Source: an uncultured Eubacterium sp.
GTDB taxonomy: Bacteria > Bacillota > Clostridia > Lachnospirales > Lachnospiraceae
NCBI GenBank assembly: GCA_934358495.1
Contig: CAKRKO010000004.1
Location: forward strand, 1 to 64,000
Reading direction: 5' to 3'
DNA: 64,000 nt
In this document: positions 17,059 to 26,120 of the stretch, in pieces
Layout: each line of letters starts with the position of its first letter
How positions within the stretch are numbered: position 1 is the stretch's first letter
Translations under genes and position numbers: made by a program
The notes under the pieces: generated by a model
Told to the model about the DNA's origin: nothing
Databases searched by the model: none
The model's input: the letters and a program-made list of their open reading frames with translations, nothing else

Positions 17059-18621
17059 ATGAATATGCAAAGGAAAATACAAATATTTATAGAACAATAT
17101 CATATGATAGAGCAGGGAGACCATGTGGTGGCCGGGGTATCCGGCGGAGCGGATTCCGTCTGCCTGCTATTGATGCTTGAGCGGCTGCGAAAATCCATGG
17201 GATTTTCGCTGTCAGCGGTGCATGTAGAGCATGGGATCCGCGGAGCGGAAAGCCTGCAGGATGCAGAATTTGTGCGGAAACTGTGTGAACGATTGCAGGT
17301 TTCGTTGCGGACGTTTTCTGTGAATGCGCCTGGGAGAGCGCATGAGAGACGGCAGTCTCTGGAGGAAGCGGCCCGGGAACTACGGTATGAGTGTTTTTAT
17401 CAGGTGTGCAGGGAGATTGGTGCAAGTCACCTGGCGGTGGCGCATCACGGAGATGACTGCGCGGAGACAATGTTGTTTCATTTAAGCCGGGGAACCGGAA
17501 TCCGCGGACTGTGCGGCATTGTGCCGGTGCGGCATGTGGCGGAGCAGAATATAGATCTGATCCGGCCACTTTTGTGTCTGACTCGGACGGAGATTGAGGA
17601 ATTTTTGCAAAAGGAGCAACAGGAGTTCCGGACGGACAGTACAAATGCGGATCAGAATATGAGCCGCAACCGGATTCGCAGCCAAGTGCTGCCACAATTG
17701 CGTCAGATTAATCTGGCGGCGGTACCGCACATGGTGAGGACAGCAGGGTATATGGAAGAAGTGTGCGATTATATCGATGATGCTGCATGGAGTCTGGGAA
17801 AGAAGTATATCTGTTATTTCCCGGAGGAGCAAAAACCGCAGGAGATTCGGATCGCGAGGTCTGGTTTTGCAGAAATGCCGAAAATACTGCAGGAAAATCT
17901 ATTGCACCGGCTGCTTGGAGAACTGGCGGGAAGTCGTAAAGATCTCACGGCGGTGCATGTGGGAAAGGTGCGGGAACTGTTTGAACTTCAGGTGGGACGG
18001 CAGATTGTCCTGCCTTATCAGATGATCGCAGAGGCTGGGTACGAGGATATCTGTCTGTACCGAAAAAAGGAAATATGCGAAACATGCGACACAAATGAGG
18101 ATACAGATACACAGATGATATGCAAAACATGTGGCATAAATGAGAGTGTGAGTGTACAGGCGAATATGAAGGAAAATGGGAAGAAAAATACTTCGGAAAA
18201 GATTTCCAGCCAAAAAAGGACAGAACTGCCATTGAATGTATCCAATCAGGTGCAGGAGTTTTCCGGTATGCAGATAAGTGCCAGAGTCTTTCCTTTTGAT
18301 GGAAAATTTCAACAAATTCCGGAAAAAACATATACGAAATGGTTCGATTATGATAAAATTAAAAATACTGTTCAGATAAGAACACGCCGTCCGGGGGACT
18401 TTCTACAGGTCAGGGCAGAGGGCGGTCACAAGAAACTGAAAGATTATCTGATTGACAGCAAAATCCCGCAAAAGGAGCGGGATGCACTGGTTCTTCTGGC
18501 GGATGCCAGTCATATATTATGGATTGTTGGCCGGCGGATCAGTGAGGCATATAAAGTGACACAGGAGACAAAACGCATTTTAGAAATATGCGTCAATGGA
18601 GGAAAAGAAAAAAATGAGTGA
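17059..18621 (+). CDS. tilS: tRNA(Ile)-lysidine synthetase
   Basis: A 520-aa PP-loop ATPase that converts C34 of the tRNA(Ile) CAU anticodon to lysidine. The ATP motif SGGADSVCLLLMLERL is at about residue 30. A TilS core (HHGDDCAETMLFHLSRGTGIRGLCGI) and a C-terminal domain (RTRRPGDFLQVR, KKLKDYLIDSKIPQKERD, WIVGRRISEAYKVT) follow. Between them, at about residues 338-405, is a low-complexity stretch with an imperfect duplication (ICETCDTNED and ICKTCGINES) that is not part of the usual fold. This accounts for the extra length over the common 450-480 aa. Its stop overlaps hpt. Confidence 0.95.
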   Translation: MNMQRKIQIFIEQYHMIEQGDHVVAGVSGGADSVCLLLMLERLRKSMGFSLSAVHVEHGIRGAESLQDAEFVRKLCERLQVSLRTFSVNAPGRAHERRQSLEEAARELRYECFYQVCREIGASHLAVAHHGDDCAETMLFHLSRGTGIRGLCGIVPVRHVAEQNIDLIRPLLCLTRTEIEEFLQKEQQEFRTDSTNADQNMSRNRIRSQVLPQLRQINLAAVPHMVRTAGYMEEVCDYIDDAAWSLGKKYICYFPEEQKPQEIRIARSGFAEMPKILQENLLHRLLGELAGSRKDLTAVHVGKVRELFELQVGRQIVLPYQMIAEAGYEDICLYRKKEICETCDTNEDTDTQMICKTCGINESVSVQANMKENGKKNTSEKISSQKRTELPLNVSNQVQEFSGMQISARVFPFDGKFQQIPEKTYTKWFDYDKIKNTVQIRTRRPGDFLQVRAEGGHKKLKDYLIDSKIPQKERDALVLLADASHILWIVGRRISEAYKVTQETKRILEICVNGGKEKNE

Positions 18622-19138
18622 CAAAATCCGTGTTATGTTTACTGAAGAAGAAGTAAACGCAAAAATTAAAGAACTGGGTGCTCAGATCAGTGCTGATATG
18701 AACGGTGAGCCGGTAAAGATCATCTGTATCTTGAAAGGTGCAAGCTTTTTTGCATGTGAACTGGCAAAACGTATCAGCGTTCCGGTTTACATTGATTTCA
18801 TGTCTGTATCCAGTTATGGTGATGGCACAGAGTCATCCGGTATCGTTCGTATCATCAAAGATCTGGACGATTCCATTGAAGGTGAAAACGTACTGATCGT
18901 GGAAGATATTATTGATTCCGGTCGTACCTTAAGCTATCTGGTAGAGAACTTAAAGAGTCGTGGAGCAAAATCCGTACGTCTCTGCACACTGATGAGCAAA
19001 CCGTCCCGTCGTGTGGTAGATGTTCCGGTGGATTATATCGGTTATGAGATTCCGGACGAATTCGTAGTTGGATACGGTCTGGACTACGCACAGAAATACA
19101 GAAACCTTCCGTATGTAGGCATTGTAGAATTAGATTAA
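18614..19138 (+). CDS. hpt: hypoxanthine phosphoribosyltransferase
   Basis: A 174-aa purine salvage enzyme making IMP or GMP from hypoxanthine or guanine and PRPP. The PRPP loop is VLIVEDIIDSGRTL, and the C-terminal active-site segment is IPDEFVVGYGLDYAQKYRNLP. I use the ATG at 18614, which overlaps the tilS stop and has GGAGG 11 nt upstream. An in-frame ATG at 18596 has no SD. The tilS-hpt-ftsH order is ancestral in Firmicutes. Confidence 0.95.
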   Translation: MSDKIRVMFTEEEVNAKIKELGAQISADMNGEPVKIICILKGASFFACELAKRISVPVYIDFMSVSSYGDGTESSGIVRIIKDLDDSIEGENVLIVEDIIDSGRTLSYLVENLKSRGAKSVRLCTLMSKPSRRVVDVPVDYIGYEIPDEFVVGYGLDYAQKYRNLPYVGIVELD

Positions 19139-19164
19139 AAATAGAAAAAGGAGGGCTTTGAAAA

Positions 19165-20997
19165 TTGAAACGTAATTTTAGAGGCCTTGGAATATATGTA
19201 GTTATTTTCCTGATTATTATTTTGGGATGGTATAGTTTCGGTTCCAAAGGAATCGCGTCAAATACCTGCACCCAGTCTGAGTTTGAACAGAACCTGGATG
19301 ATGATAAGATCAATTCCATTGTGATCAAACAGAACGAAGAAGTACCGACCGGTACAGCCACGATCCTCTTGAAGGACGGCAGCCGGGTACAGATGAATGT
19401 ATCTGACGTCAGCACACTGCAGGATACATTGAAAGAAGCAGATTTTACAAACTACACCTTAAAAGATGTGCCGGGACGGAGTACTCTGATTGAGATTCTT
19501 CCGACATTGCTGATGGCGGTGGTACTGATCTTCTTTATCATGAGCATAAATGCACAGGCTGGAGGCGGCGGTAATTCCAAGATGATGAATTTTGGTAAAA
19601 ACCGTGCCACACTAACCATGGGCGAGAACGTCAAAGTCAGATTTAAGGATGTAGCCGGTCTGAATGAAGAAAAAGAGGAACTTGAGGGAATGGTTGATTT
19701 CCTGAAAGATCCGGGTAAATACACAAAGCTTGGCGCACGTATTCCGAAAGGTGTTATTTTAGTGGGACCTCCTGGTACCGGTAAGACACTGATCGCAAAG
19801 GCAGTAGCCGGAGAAGCGGGCGTACCGTTCTTTTCTATTTCCGGATCTGATTTCGTAGAGATGTTTGTCGGTGTCGGCGCCTCCCGTGTCCGTGATATGT
19901 TTGCCGAGGCAAAAAAACATGCACCATGTATCGTGTTTATCGATGAAATCGATGCGGTAGGACGCCGTCGTGGAACCGGTATGGGTGGTGGTCATGATGA
20001 ACGTGAGCAGACGCTAAACCAGCTGCTGGTTGAGATGGATGGTTTTGGTATTAATGAAGGAATCATCGTCATTGCAGCAACGAACCGTGTGGATATTCTT
20101 GATCCGGCGTTACTTCGTCCGGGCCGTTTCGACCGAAAAGTATATGTTGGCCGTCCGGATGTGGGCGGACGTGAGCAGATTTTGAGTGTCCATGCCAAAA
20201 ACAAACCGCTGGCAGACGATGTGGATCTCAGACAGATCGCGCAGACCACCGCAGGTTTTACCGGAGCAGATCTGGAAAACCTGTTAAATGAGGCTGCCAT
20301 CATTGCGGCAAAAGAAAAGCGGATTTATATCTGTCAGGAAGATATAAAGAAAGCGTTTATTAAAGTAGGAATCGGTGCGGAGAAGAAGAGCCGTGTCATT
20401 ACCGATAAGGAAAAACGGATCACAGCCTTCCATGAGGCTGGTCATGCGATTCTGTTCCATCTGCTTCCGGATGTGGGACCGGTGTACACCGTGTCTATCA
20501 TTCCAACCGGAGCAGGGGCTGCAGGTTATACAATGCCGCTGCCGGAAAAAGATGAGATGTTCCATACAAAGGGGCAGATGCTGCAGGAAATCATTGTGGA
20601 TCTCGGTGGTCGTGTGGCAGAGGAACTGATTTTTGAAGATGTGACCACCGGTGCATCCCAGGATATCAAGCAGGCAACTTCTCTGGCGAAATCCATGGTT
20701 ACCAAATACGGTATGTCTGATGATATAGGTCTGATCTGTTATGATGATGACGAAGAAGTGTTCATCGGAAGAGATCTGGGACATACCCGTGGATACAGCG
20801 AGACTGTAGCTGCCAGAATCGACAGTGAAGTGAAACGGATCGTGGACGAGTGCTATACAAAAGCACGGGCAATGATCCACGAGCATGAGGATGTACTGCA
20901 TCGTTGTGCCCAACTGCTTCTGGAAAAAGAAAAAATTAACCGTGATGAGTTTGAATCTTTATTTGACACAAAGGCAATAGAAGTGTCTGCTGAGTAA
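19165..20997 (+). CDS. ftsH: ATP-dependent zinc metalloprotease FtsH
   Basis: A 610-aa membrane-bound AAA+ protease that degrades misfolded membrane proteins and regulators and is needed for sporulation in Bacillus. Start is TTG after AAGGAGG with 10-nt spacing. Two membrane spans (about residues 7-25 and 108-127) flank a small external domain. Walker A is GPPGTGKT, Walker B is [10 protein letters not shown], and the second region of homology is [20 protein letters not shown]. The zinc site is HEAGH, with a further acidic ligand expected downstream. It ends the operon, followed by a 480-bp gap with a terminator at 21217. Confidence 0.97.
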   Translation: MKRNFRGLGIYVVIFLIIILGWYSFGSKGIASNTCTQSEFEQNLDDDKINSIVIKQNEEVPTGTATILLKDGSRVQMNVSDVSTLQDTLKEADFTNYTLKDVPGRSTLIEILPTLLMAVVLIFFIMSINAQAGGGGNSKMMNFGKNRATLTMGENVKVRFKDVAGLNEEKEELEGMVDFLKDPGKYTKLGARIPKGVILVGPPGTGKTLIAKAVAGEAGVPFFSISGSDFVEMFVGVGASRVRDMFAEAKKHAPCIVFIDEIDAVGRRRGTGMGGGHDEREQTLNQLLVEMDGFGINEGIIVIAATNRVDILDPALLRPGRFDRKVYVGRPDVGGREQILSVHAKNKPLADDVDLRQIAQTTAGFTGADLENLLNEAAIIAAKEKRIYICQEDIKKAFIKVGIGAEKKSRVITDKEKRITAFHEAGHAILFHLLPDVGPVYTVSIIPTGAGAAGYTMPLPEKDEMFHTKGQMLQEIIVDLGGRVAEELIFEDVTTGASQDIKQATSLAKSMVTKYGMSDDIGLICYDDDEEVFIGRDLGHTRGYSETVAARIDSEVKRIVDECYTKARAMIHEHEDVLHRCAQLLLEKEKINRDEFESLFDTKAIEVSAE

Positions 20998-21216
20998 GAA
21001 ATTGTGGAAGTTGCATGGTTGATTGTGCGATTTTCATTTAAAATGCGGAGAGGTTACTGTTTGGTAATGGACGATATGCATAAAAACTGGATGCGATATT
21101 TGTGAACTTTGTGAACACTTATCGGTTGGGGTTTGCTATTATAATACCTGTAAATACCCCCAATACATTATATAGTTTTTTGCTACCCCCATAGTAAAAA
21201 ATACCTTCTCCTTTTG

Positions 21217-21258
21217 AAAGAGACAGCAGATCGAAATGGCTGTCTCTTTTATTTTTTT
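21217..21258 (+). terminator. intrinsic terminator downstream of ftsH
   Basis: AAAGAGACAGC (21217-21227) pairs with GCTGTCTCTTT (21239-21249), followed by ATTTTTTTG. It lies 220 bp after the ftsH stop. The intervening sequence has no convincing gene. Confidence 0.8.
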
Positions 21259-21357
21259 GATAAAACGGAAATTATTGAAAAAATACGAAATCGGGAAATC
21301 TTTTCTCGGCAGCTAGTCACTCGTTACCTTCGTTTCGCAAGAGTTTTATTGTGTATG

Positions 21358-21400
21358 CTATAATGAAGTCTAGATGATATGTATTTTTATTTGTTATAAT
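21358..21400 (+). promoter_or_regulatory. candidate promoter region of the GH13 gene
   Basis: Two TATAAT hexamers occur, at 21358-21363 (extended, TATGCTATAAT) and 21395-21400, within 125 bp of the chosen start. Neither has a good -35, so the exact promoter is uncertain. Confidence 0.4.
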
Positions 21401-21479
21401 AGTAATTTATATAGAAAGAGATTTATTCTGAACAGAGATGTAGCAGGTTTAGAATGGTCGGATGCTTGAGGAAAAAGAT

Positions 21480-23588
21480 ATGAAGTATGATTCAGTGCAA
21501 AAGTTTAACAGTGTGGAAAATTATATTCTGCAGATGCGTCCGATTTTGAGGAAGAGAGCACTTTTCTCAGATGGAACGTCTGATTACAGGATTCCGCCGG
21601 AGCCGAAGCCAGGGGAAACTGTGAAAATCCGGTTTCGTACCGCAGCAGATAATGTAGATCTGGTAGTGCTCTGTCATGAGGATGAAAAAATTGAGATGCG
21701 GCTTGCGGATCGGGAGCGTGATTTTGATTATTATGAGGCTGAGATCCGCGTGGGCGAGGAGCAGTACAAATACCATTTTGAAATTGTTTCCGGTATGCTG
21801 CGCTGCACTTATGACAGGGCCGGTGTGTCCAGAGATTTTCGCCCACAGTATGAGTTCTGCATTATTCCGGGATTTTCTACTCCAGAATGGGCGAAGGGTG
21901 CCGTTATGTACCAGATTTTTACGGACCGCTTCTATAATGGAGATAAGTCCAATGATGTAAAAACCGGTGAATATTATTACATTAACCGCCAGACGAAGCA
22001 GGTGGAGAACTGGGATAAATGTCCGGAAGATTTTGATGTTGCTAATTTTTATGGCGGTGATCTGCAGGGAGTTTTAGATAAGATGGATTATCTGGAAGAA
22101 CTTGGTGTGGAAGTTATTTACTTTAATCCGCTGTTTGTGTCTGCTTCCAGTCATAAATATGATACGCAGGATTACGATTATATCGATCCGCATTTTGGCG
22201 TGATCGTTGAGGATGGCGGAGAACCGATGCCGCAGGGGTGCACGGACAACCGTCAGGCTTCTATCTATAAAGCGCGTGTGACGAACAAGAAAAATCTGGA
22301 AGCCAGCAATGAACTGTTTATTAAACTGGTGGAGGAAGCGCACAGTCGTGGCATGCGTGTCATTCTGGACGGCGTGTTCAACCACTGTGGTTCCTTTAAT
22401 AAATGGCTGGACCGTGAAAAGATATATGATGAATGTGCTGATTTTGAGCCGGGTGCCTTTGCAACGAAAGACAGCCCGTATCATAGTTATTTCCATTTCC
22501 AGAACGACAATGCGTTTCCGGATAATGTGACGTACGAAGGCTGGTGGGGACATGATACGCTGCCGAAACTGAATTATGAAGCGTCTCCGGAACTGGAAGA
22601 GTATATTCTGAATGTGGCGAAAAAATGGGTTTCTCCGCCGTACAATGCAGATGGATGGCGTCTGGATGTGGCAGCAGATCTGGGACACAGTCAGGAATAC
22701 AATCATTTGTTCTGGGAAAAGTTCCGTAAAGCGGTGAAAGAAGCAAACCCGGAAGCACTGATTCTTGCAGAGCACTACGGTGATCCGAAAGACTGGCTGC
22801 AGGGCAATCAGTGGGACAGCGTTATGAACTACGATGCCTTTATGGAGCCGATGACCTGGTTTCTTACCGGTATGGAAAAACACAGTGATGAGTATAAGGA
22901 TTATATGCTCGGAAATATTGAAAACTATGAGAATGCTATGACACACTATATGGCAAGTTTTGCAACCCCATCTCTGCAGTGTGCCATGAACCAGTTGTCT
23001 AACCATGATCACTCCCGTTTCCTGACACGAACAAATCATAAGGTGGGCCGTGCGGCGCAGCTTGGCACCCAGGCTGCTTCCGAGGGGATCAACAAAGGTG
23101 TCATGAAAGAGGCAGTTGTCATTCAGATGACCTGGCCGGGAGCACCAACCCTTTATTATGGAGATGAGGCAGGACTTTGCGGATTTACTGATCCGGATAA
23201 CCGCCGTACTTATCCGTGGGGCAGAGAAGATAAAGCGCTGATCCGTTTCCATCGTGATATGATCCGGATTCACCGGGAAAACCCGGCACTGAGAACCGGT
23301 TCTGTGAAATTCCTGCGGGGGGAAAAAGATATTCTCTGTTTTGCAAGATTTAACAGAAGTCAGCAGTTTGTGATCGTAATCAATAATGATGCTTATACGA
23401 GAAGCATTGAGGTTGGTGTGTGTGGAGCTGGAATCCCGTCCGCCTGCAAACTGACACAGATCATGTATTCCACGGAAGAAAATTATTCTATGGCGCCTGT
23501 TAACTATCAGGTGGAGGGCAGCTACCTGAAACTGACGTTGCCGAAATACTCAGCAGTTGTGCTGAAACATGATACAGAAGAGGACTAA
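21480..23588 (+). CDS. GH13 alpha-glucan hydrolase (neopullulanase/cyclomaltodextrinase type)
   Basis: A 702-aa enzyme. An N-terminal beta-sandwich resembling CBM34 (about residues 35-120) is followed by a GH13 barrel beginning AVMYQIFTDRFYNGD. The catalytic nucleophile is in GWRLDVAAD, the acid/base in LILAEHYGD, and the transition-state stabiliser in LSNHDHSRF. There is no signal peptide, so it should act in the cytoplasm on imported maltodextrins, cyclodextrins or pullulan fragments, or on glycogen. The ATG at 21480 follows GAGGAAAAA; an upstream in-frame ATG at 21462 lacks an SD. Product specificity within GH13 subfamilies cannot be read by eye. Confidence 0.9.
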   Translation: MKYDSVQKFNSVENYILQMRPILRKRALFSDGTSDYRIPPEPKPGETVKIRFRTAADNVDLVVLCHEDEKIEMRLADRERDFDYYEAEIRVGEEQYKYHFEIVSGMLRCTYDRAGVSRDFRPQYEFCIIPGFSTPEWAKGAVMYQIFTDRFYNGDKSNDVKTGEYYYINRQTKQVENWDKCPEDFDVANFYGGDLQGVLDKMDYLEELGVEVIYFNPLFVSASSHKYDTQDYDYIDPHFGVIVEDGGEPMPQGCTDNRQASIYKARVTNKKNLEASNELFIKLVEEAHSRGMRVILDGVFNHCGSFNKWLDREKIYDECADFEPGAFATKDSPYHSYFHFQNDNAFPDNVTYEGWWGHDTLPKLNYEASPELEEYILNVAKKWVSPPYNADGWRLDVAADLGHSQEYNHLFWEKFRKAVKEANPEALILAEHYGDPKDWLQGNQWDSVMNYDAFMEPMTWFLTGMEKHSDEYKDYMLGNIENYENAMTHYMASFATPSLQCAMNQLSNHDHSRFLTRTNHKVGRAAQLGTQAASEGINKGVMKEAVVIQMTWPGAPTLYYGDEAGLCGFTDPDNRRTYPWGREDKALIRFHRDMIRIHRENPALRTGSVKFLRGEKDILCFARFNRSQQFVIVINNDAYTRSIEVGVCGAGIPSACKLTQIMYSTEENYSMAPVNYQVEGSYLKLTLPKYSAVVLKHDTEED

Positions 23589-23986
23589 AACAACACACAT
23601 AAACACTAATTTAATCTGACAGAATTAGTTGTATGAAGGCGGCCACTATGATATACTTTGGTTGCAACTAAAGTAATTGAAACAAAAGGTTTTGGCTATC
23701 AGAATACGTTACACATTCAGCAGCAAGACACACAGGTGTGGCTCCTGATAAAAGTATTCACAGTGAAGCAATCTTCATACTTTCTTCTGTTGTCAAACAA
23801 AAATGCACATGTTACAATGAATGCAGTGGGATATCGCTGGTAATCTAGTAATACCAGAAACATCGTTCAACTATAAAAAATAACAGCAAGATCAATTATA
23901 ATAATAAAAGCATAATTGATAAGAAGTTCACTGCTTGAACATGTACATCTCATAAAAGGGCAAGGAATTATAAGGAGGAGAATGTT
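23589..23986. other. 398-bp gap before the BlaI-like regulator
   Basis: It contains a weak hairpin around ACTAATT/AATTAGT, a good promoter (TTGTAT 23629-23634, 17 bp, TATACT 23652-23657), an 18-bp near-palindrome CTTTGGTTGCAACTAAAG at 23656-23673, and a small stem CTGGTA/TACCAG at 23837-23855. The 61-codon frame here starts with TTG and has no SD, so I do not call it. Confidence 0.5.
23629..23673 (+). promoter_or_regulatory. promoter with overlapping palindromic operator, probably of the blaI-blaR1-like pair
   Basis: TTGTAT and TATACT with a 17-bp spacer are followed at once by the near-perfect palindrome CTTTGGTTGCAACTAAAG. This is the expected layout for an autorepressed BlaI/MecI regulator. 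The leader to the ATG would be about 325 nt, which is long, so the link is inferred. Confidence 0.4.
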
Positions 23987-24376
23987 ATGCTGGAGAATGA
24001 CTTGACTAATATTGAAATGCTGATAATGAAATGTATCTGGGATACACCTGAAGAACTGGCCTTGTCACAATTGGTAGCAATGGTGAATGAGCGCTTTGAT
24101 AAAAGCTGGAGACCTCAGACAATTTCTACCTATTTGGCACATCTGGTAAGAAAAGGTTATCTTACCATGCGCAGATCCGGAAAAGTATTTCTGTATCACC
24201 CGGAAGTATCTGAGGAGGCTTATCGTTCTTCTCAGATCAATGAACTGGTTCATTACTGGGGAGATCCGGGAACACCGACAGAATTTCTTTCTGCACTGTT
24301 TGTGACTGGTGATAAGGACCATAATACACAAGAAGGTCTGAAGGACTTAAAAGATTTAATGGATGAACTGGATTAA
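23987..24376 (+). CDS. BlaI/MecI-family transcriptional repressor
   Basis: A 129-aa winged-helix repressor (TNIEMLIMKCIWDTPEELALSQLVAMVNE, RPQTISTYLAHLVRKGYLTMRRSGKVFLYHPEVSEE) with a C-terminal dimerisation helix region. AAGGAGGAG precedes the ATG. The gene overlaps the downstream M56 peptidase by 14 nt. In the known systems the membrane peptidase signals cleavage or inactivation of the repressor. No beta-lactamase or penicillin-binding protein gene is adjacent, so the regulated targets are elsewhere or the pair is not about beta-lactams. Confidence 0.88.
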   Translation: MLENDLTNIEMLIMKCIWDTPEELALSQLVAMVNERFDKSWRPQTISTYLAHLVRKGYLTMRRSGKVFLYHPEVSEEAYRSSQINELVHYWGDPGTPTEFLSALFVTGDKDHNTQEGLKDLKDLMDELD

Positions 24377-25742
24377 TTTTTTCTTTCTCGTAATTATTTT
24401 GAATACGTTGACAGGGACGGTAGCCTATTTTTTATGTAAACTGCTGACCCTGATTGCAAAGAAGCGCAATGCGATACGGATTATTTATCCGTTACATAGA
24501 ATGGTATTGTTATTTTATATTGTTCCATTTGGATATTTGTATATCTGTTTTAAGTTCCAGATACAATATGGAACACATACGATTGGTGATGGATTTTATG
24601 GAAATTCCATGTTATATCTGTTCCTGGAAGTATGTCTTGCAATCTGGGTGCTTGGAATGATATGGTATGCGGGTTATTACACGCATAAATGGCAGAACTA
24701 TCGCTGGATCTGCAGAAATAATTTACCGTTTCGCGGTGAAAAATATCGGGAAATGCTGCAAAATTTGTATCCGAATAAAAATTGGAAACGAATAACTTTC
24801 TGCACAAATTTTACGATAAAATCACCTTGCGTGATGGGAGCTTTTTCGCAGAAAATTGTGCTTCCGGAAATTGGATATTCAGATGAGGATATGAAGATTA
24901 TCCTGATGCATGAGGGAATGCATATCGTGCGCAAGGACAACCTTGGGAAAAAAATTGCCCTGGGAATTATATTAGTTAACTGGTTTAATCCGATTTTACA
25001 CTTTTACCTGGATGATCTTGATGCCTGGTCAGATATTGCCTGTGATATTCGTGTGTGTAAGCAATACTTCATGGGGAAAGCCAAGGTGTATTTTAATCTG
25101 TTGCGTAGAGCAAGTGAGAGTGGCCAAACTGTATTACCACCTTTTGTTTCACAACTGAACAATGAGGAATCATTGAGAAGGAGAGTGGAGTATATGATTA
25201 AATGGCAGAAAAGTGGGAAAAGAACCTGTCTCAGTGTGGCTTTGGCAATGGCACTGATTATTGGAAGTTCAGTGTCTGCATTCGCATCCAGTGTGCAGGT
25301 AGTAGATCAGCAGGATGAATTGTATCGAGAAACCAGAATGCTAAATGTTAGCGATGAGTTTGATACTCAGTTAGAACAATATGTGATTCCAGCAGATCAG
25401 GTGGATGAAGAAAAATGGAACAATGCGATTGTAATGGAAGAAGAATCCATTGAGCCATTATCTGTGCAGAAAAATTTTGACTGGAAAATTCCAGCAAATA
25501 AATTTGCTCGTTCTGCAGGGTTTATTAAGAAAAAAGGAACAAGTATCTCGGTATCTTGTTATATTTATTCTGAACGGTATCAGCGTGTCGGAATTCGCAG
25601 ACCAGATGGTTCTATGCTTTATGTGAATGGATTTCATAACGTAGCATCTACATTTCCGTGCGATGCTACAGGAACCTATTACGTGTTTGTCGAAAACATA
25701 ACGTCCACTCAGATTCGTGCTGCAGGATATTACGTGAAATAA
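24363..25742 (+). CDS. M56-family (BlaR1/MecR1-like) membrane metallopeptidase
   Basis: A 459-aa protein with about four membrane spans. The zinc motif HEGMH (HExxH type) sits in ILMHEGMHIVRKDNL, and a further acidic ligand region lies in DLDAWSDIACD. A span near residue 280 (CLSVALAMALIIGSSVSAFA) is followed by an external C-terminal domain of about 150 residues. This external domain is not the penicillin-binding sensor of BlaR1; it is smaller and has no SxxK-type active site that I can see. It is translationally coupled to the BlaI-like repressor. I infer that it senses an unknown envelope signal. Confidence 0.85.
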   Translation: MNWINFFFLVIILNTLTGTVAYFLCKLLTLIAKKRNAIRIIYPLHRMVLLFYIVPFGYLYICFKFQIQYGTHTIGDGFYGNSMLYLFLEVCLAIWVLGMIWYAGYYTHKWQNYRWICRNNLPFRGEKYREMLQNLYPNKNWKRITFCTNFTIKSPCVMGAFSQKIVLPEIGYSDEDMKIILMHEGMHIVRKDNLGKKIALGIILVNWFNPILHFYLDDLDAWSDIACDIRVCKQYFMGKAKVYFNLLRRASESGQTVLPPFVSQLNNEESLRRRVEYMIKWQKSGKRTCLSVALAMALIIGSSVSAFASSVQVVDQQDELYRETRMLNVSDEFDTQLEQYVIPADQVDEEKWNNAIVMEEESIEPLSVQKNFDWKIPANKFARSAGFIKKKGTSISVSCYIYSERYQRVGIRRPDGSMLYVNGFHNVASTFPCDATGTYYVFVENITSTQIRAAGYYVK

Positions 25743-25850
25743 GAGTTGTATTTCTTAATTACGAAGAATAATTAAGAGAAAATAATACATACTACCGGCG
25801 GTCGTAGAAGCTGCCCGGTGTATTTAAAAGTAGAAAACGACAGACTGGAG

Positions 25851-25902
25851 GAGTCGTCGGATCTGTGCTTTGGCATATGGCACAGTTCTGACGGCTCTTT
25901 TG
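25851..25902 (+). terminator. terminator after the blaI/blaR1-like pair
   Basis: GAGTCGTCGGATCTGTGC (25851-25868) pairs imperfectly with GCACAGTTCTGACGGCTC (25880-25897), followed by TTTTG. Confidence 0.65.
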
Positions 25903-25955
25903 CCCCCAACATCTATTAACAATTCCATTAAAAAATAAGGTGCATTTTTGCGTCA

Positions 25956-25995
25956 TTTGTCGAATTTTGTCGAAATCGTGTCGAACCCTGTCGAC
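25956..25995 (+). promoter_or_regulatory. four phased Spo0A-box-like sites
   Basis: TTTGTCGAA occurs twice exactly (25956-25964 and 25966-25974), followed by CGTGTCGAA (25977-25985) and CCTGTCGAC (25987-25995). The TGTCGA cores start 10, 11 and 10 bp apart, that is on one face of the helix. The 0A-box consensus is TTTGTCRAA. Confidence 0.6.
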
Positions 25996-26031
25996 AGCCC
26001 CCGGAATCCCGTTTTTTTTCAGAAAAAACAC

Positions 26032-26061
26032 TTGAAATTTACAAGACTAGATTGATAAAAT
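26032..26061 (+). promoter_or_regulatory. candidate sigma-A promoter of the FRG-like gene
   Basis: TTGAAA (26032-26037) and TAAAAT (26056-26061) are 18 bp apart, 60 nt upstream of the ATG and directly downstream of the TGTCGA array. Confidence 0.5.
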
Positions 26062-26120
26062 AGTTGCACGCAAGGATGCTGCTATTCTAAGCGCAATATT
26101 ACAGGGTTAGGAGAAAAGAG

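Larger units (their letters stand above)
25743..26120. other. 378-bp gap with terminator and Spo0A-box-like array
   Basis: It holds an AT-rich stem-loop near 25752-25780, a terminator-like hairpin at 25851-25902, four phased TGTCGA sites at 25956-25995, and a candidate promoter at 26032-26061. No gene is seen. Confidence 0.6.

Noticed and set aside
23658..23843. 61-aa ORF before the BlaI-like gene
   Set aside because: TTG start inside the promoter/operator region, no SD, composition unlike neighbours.
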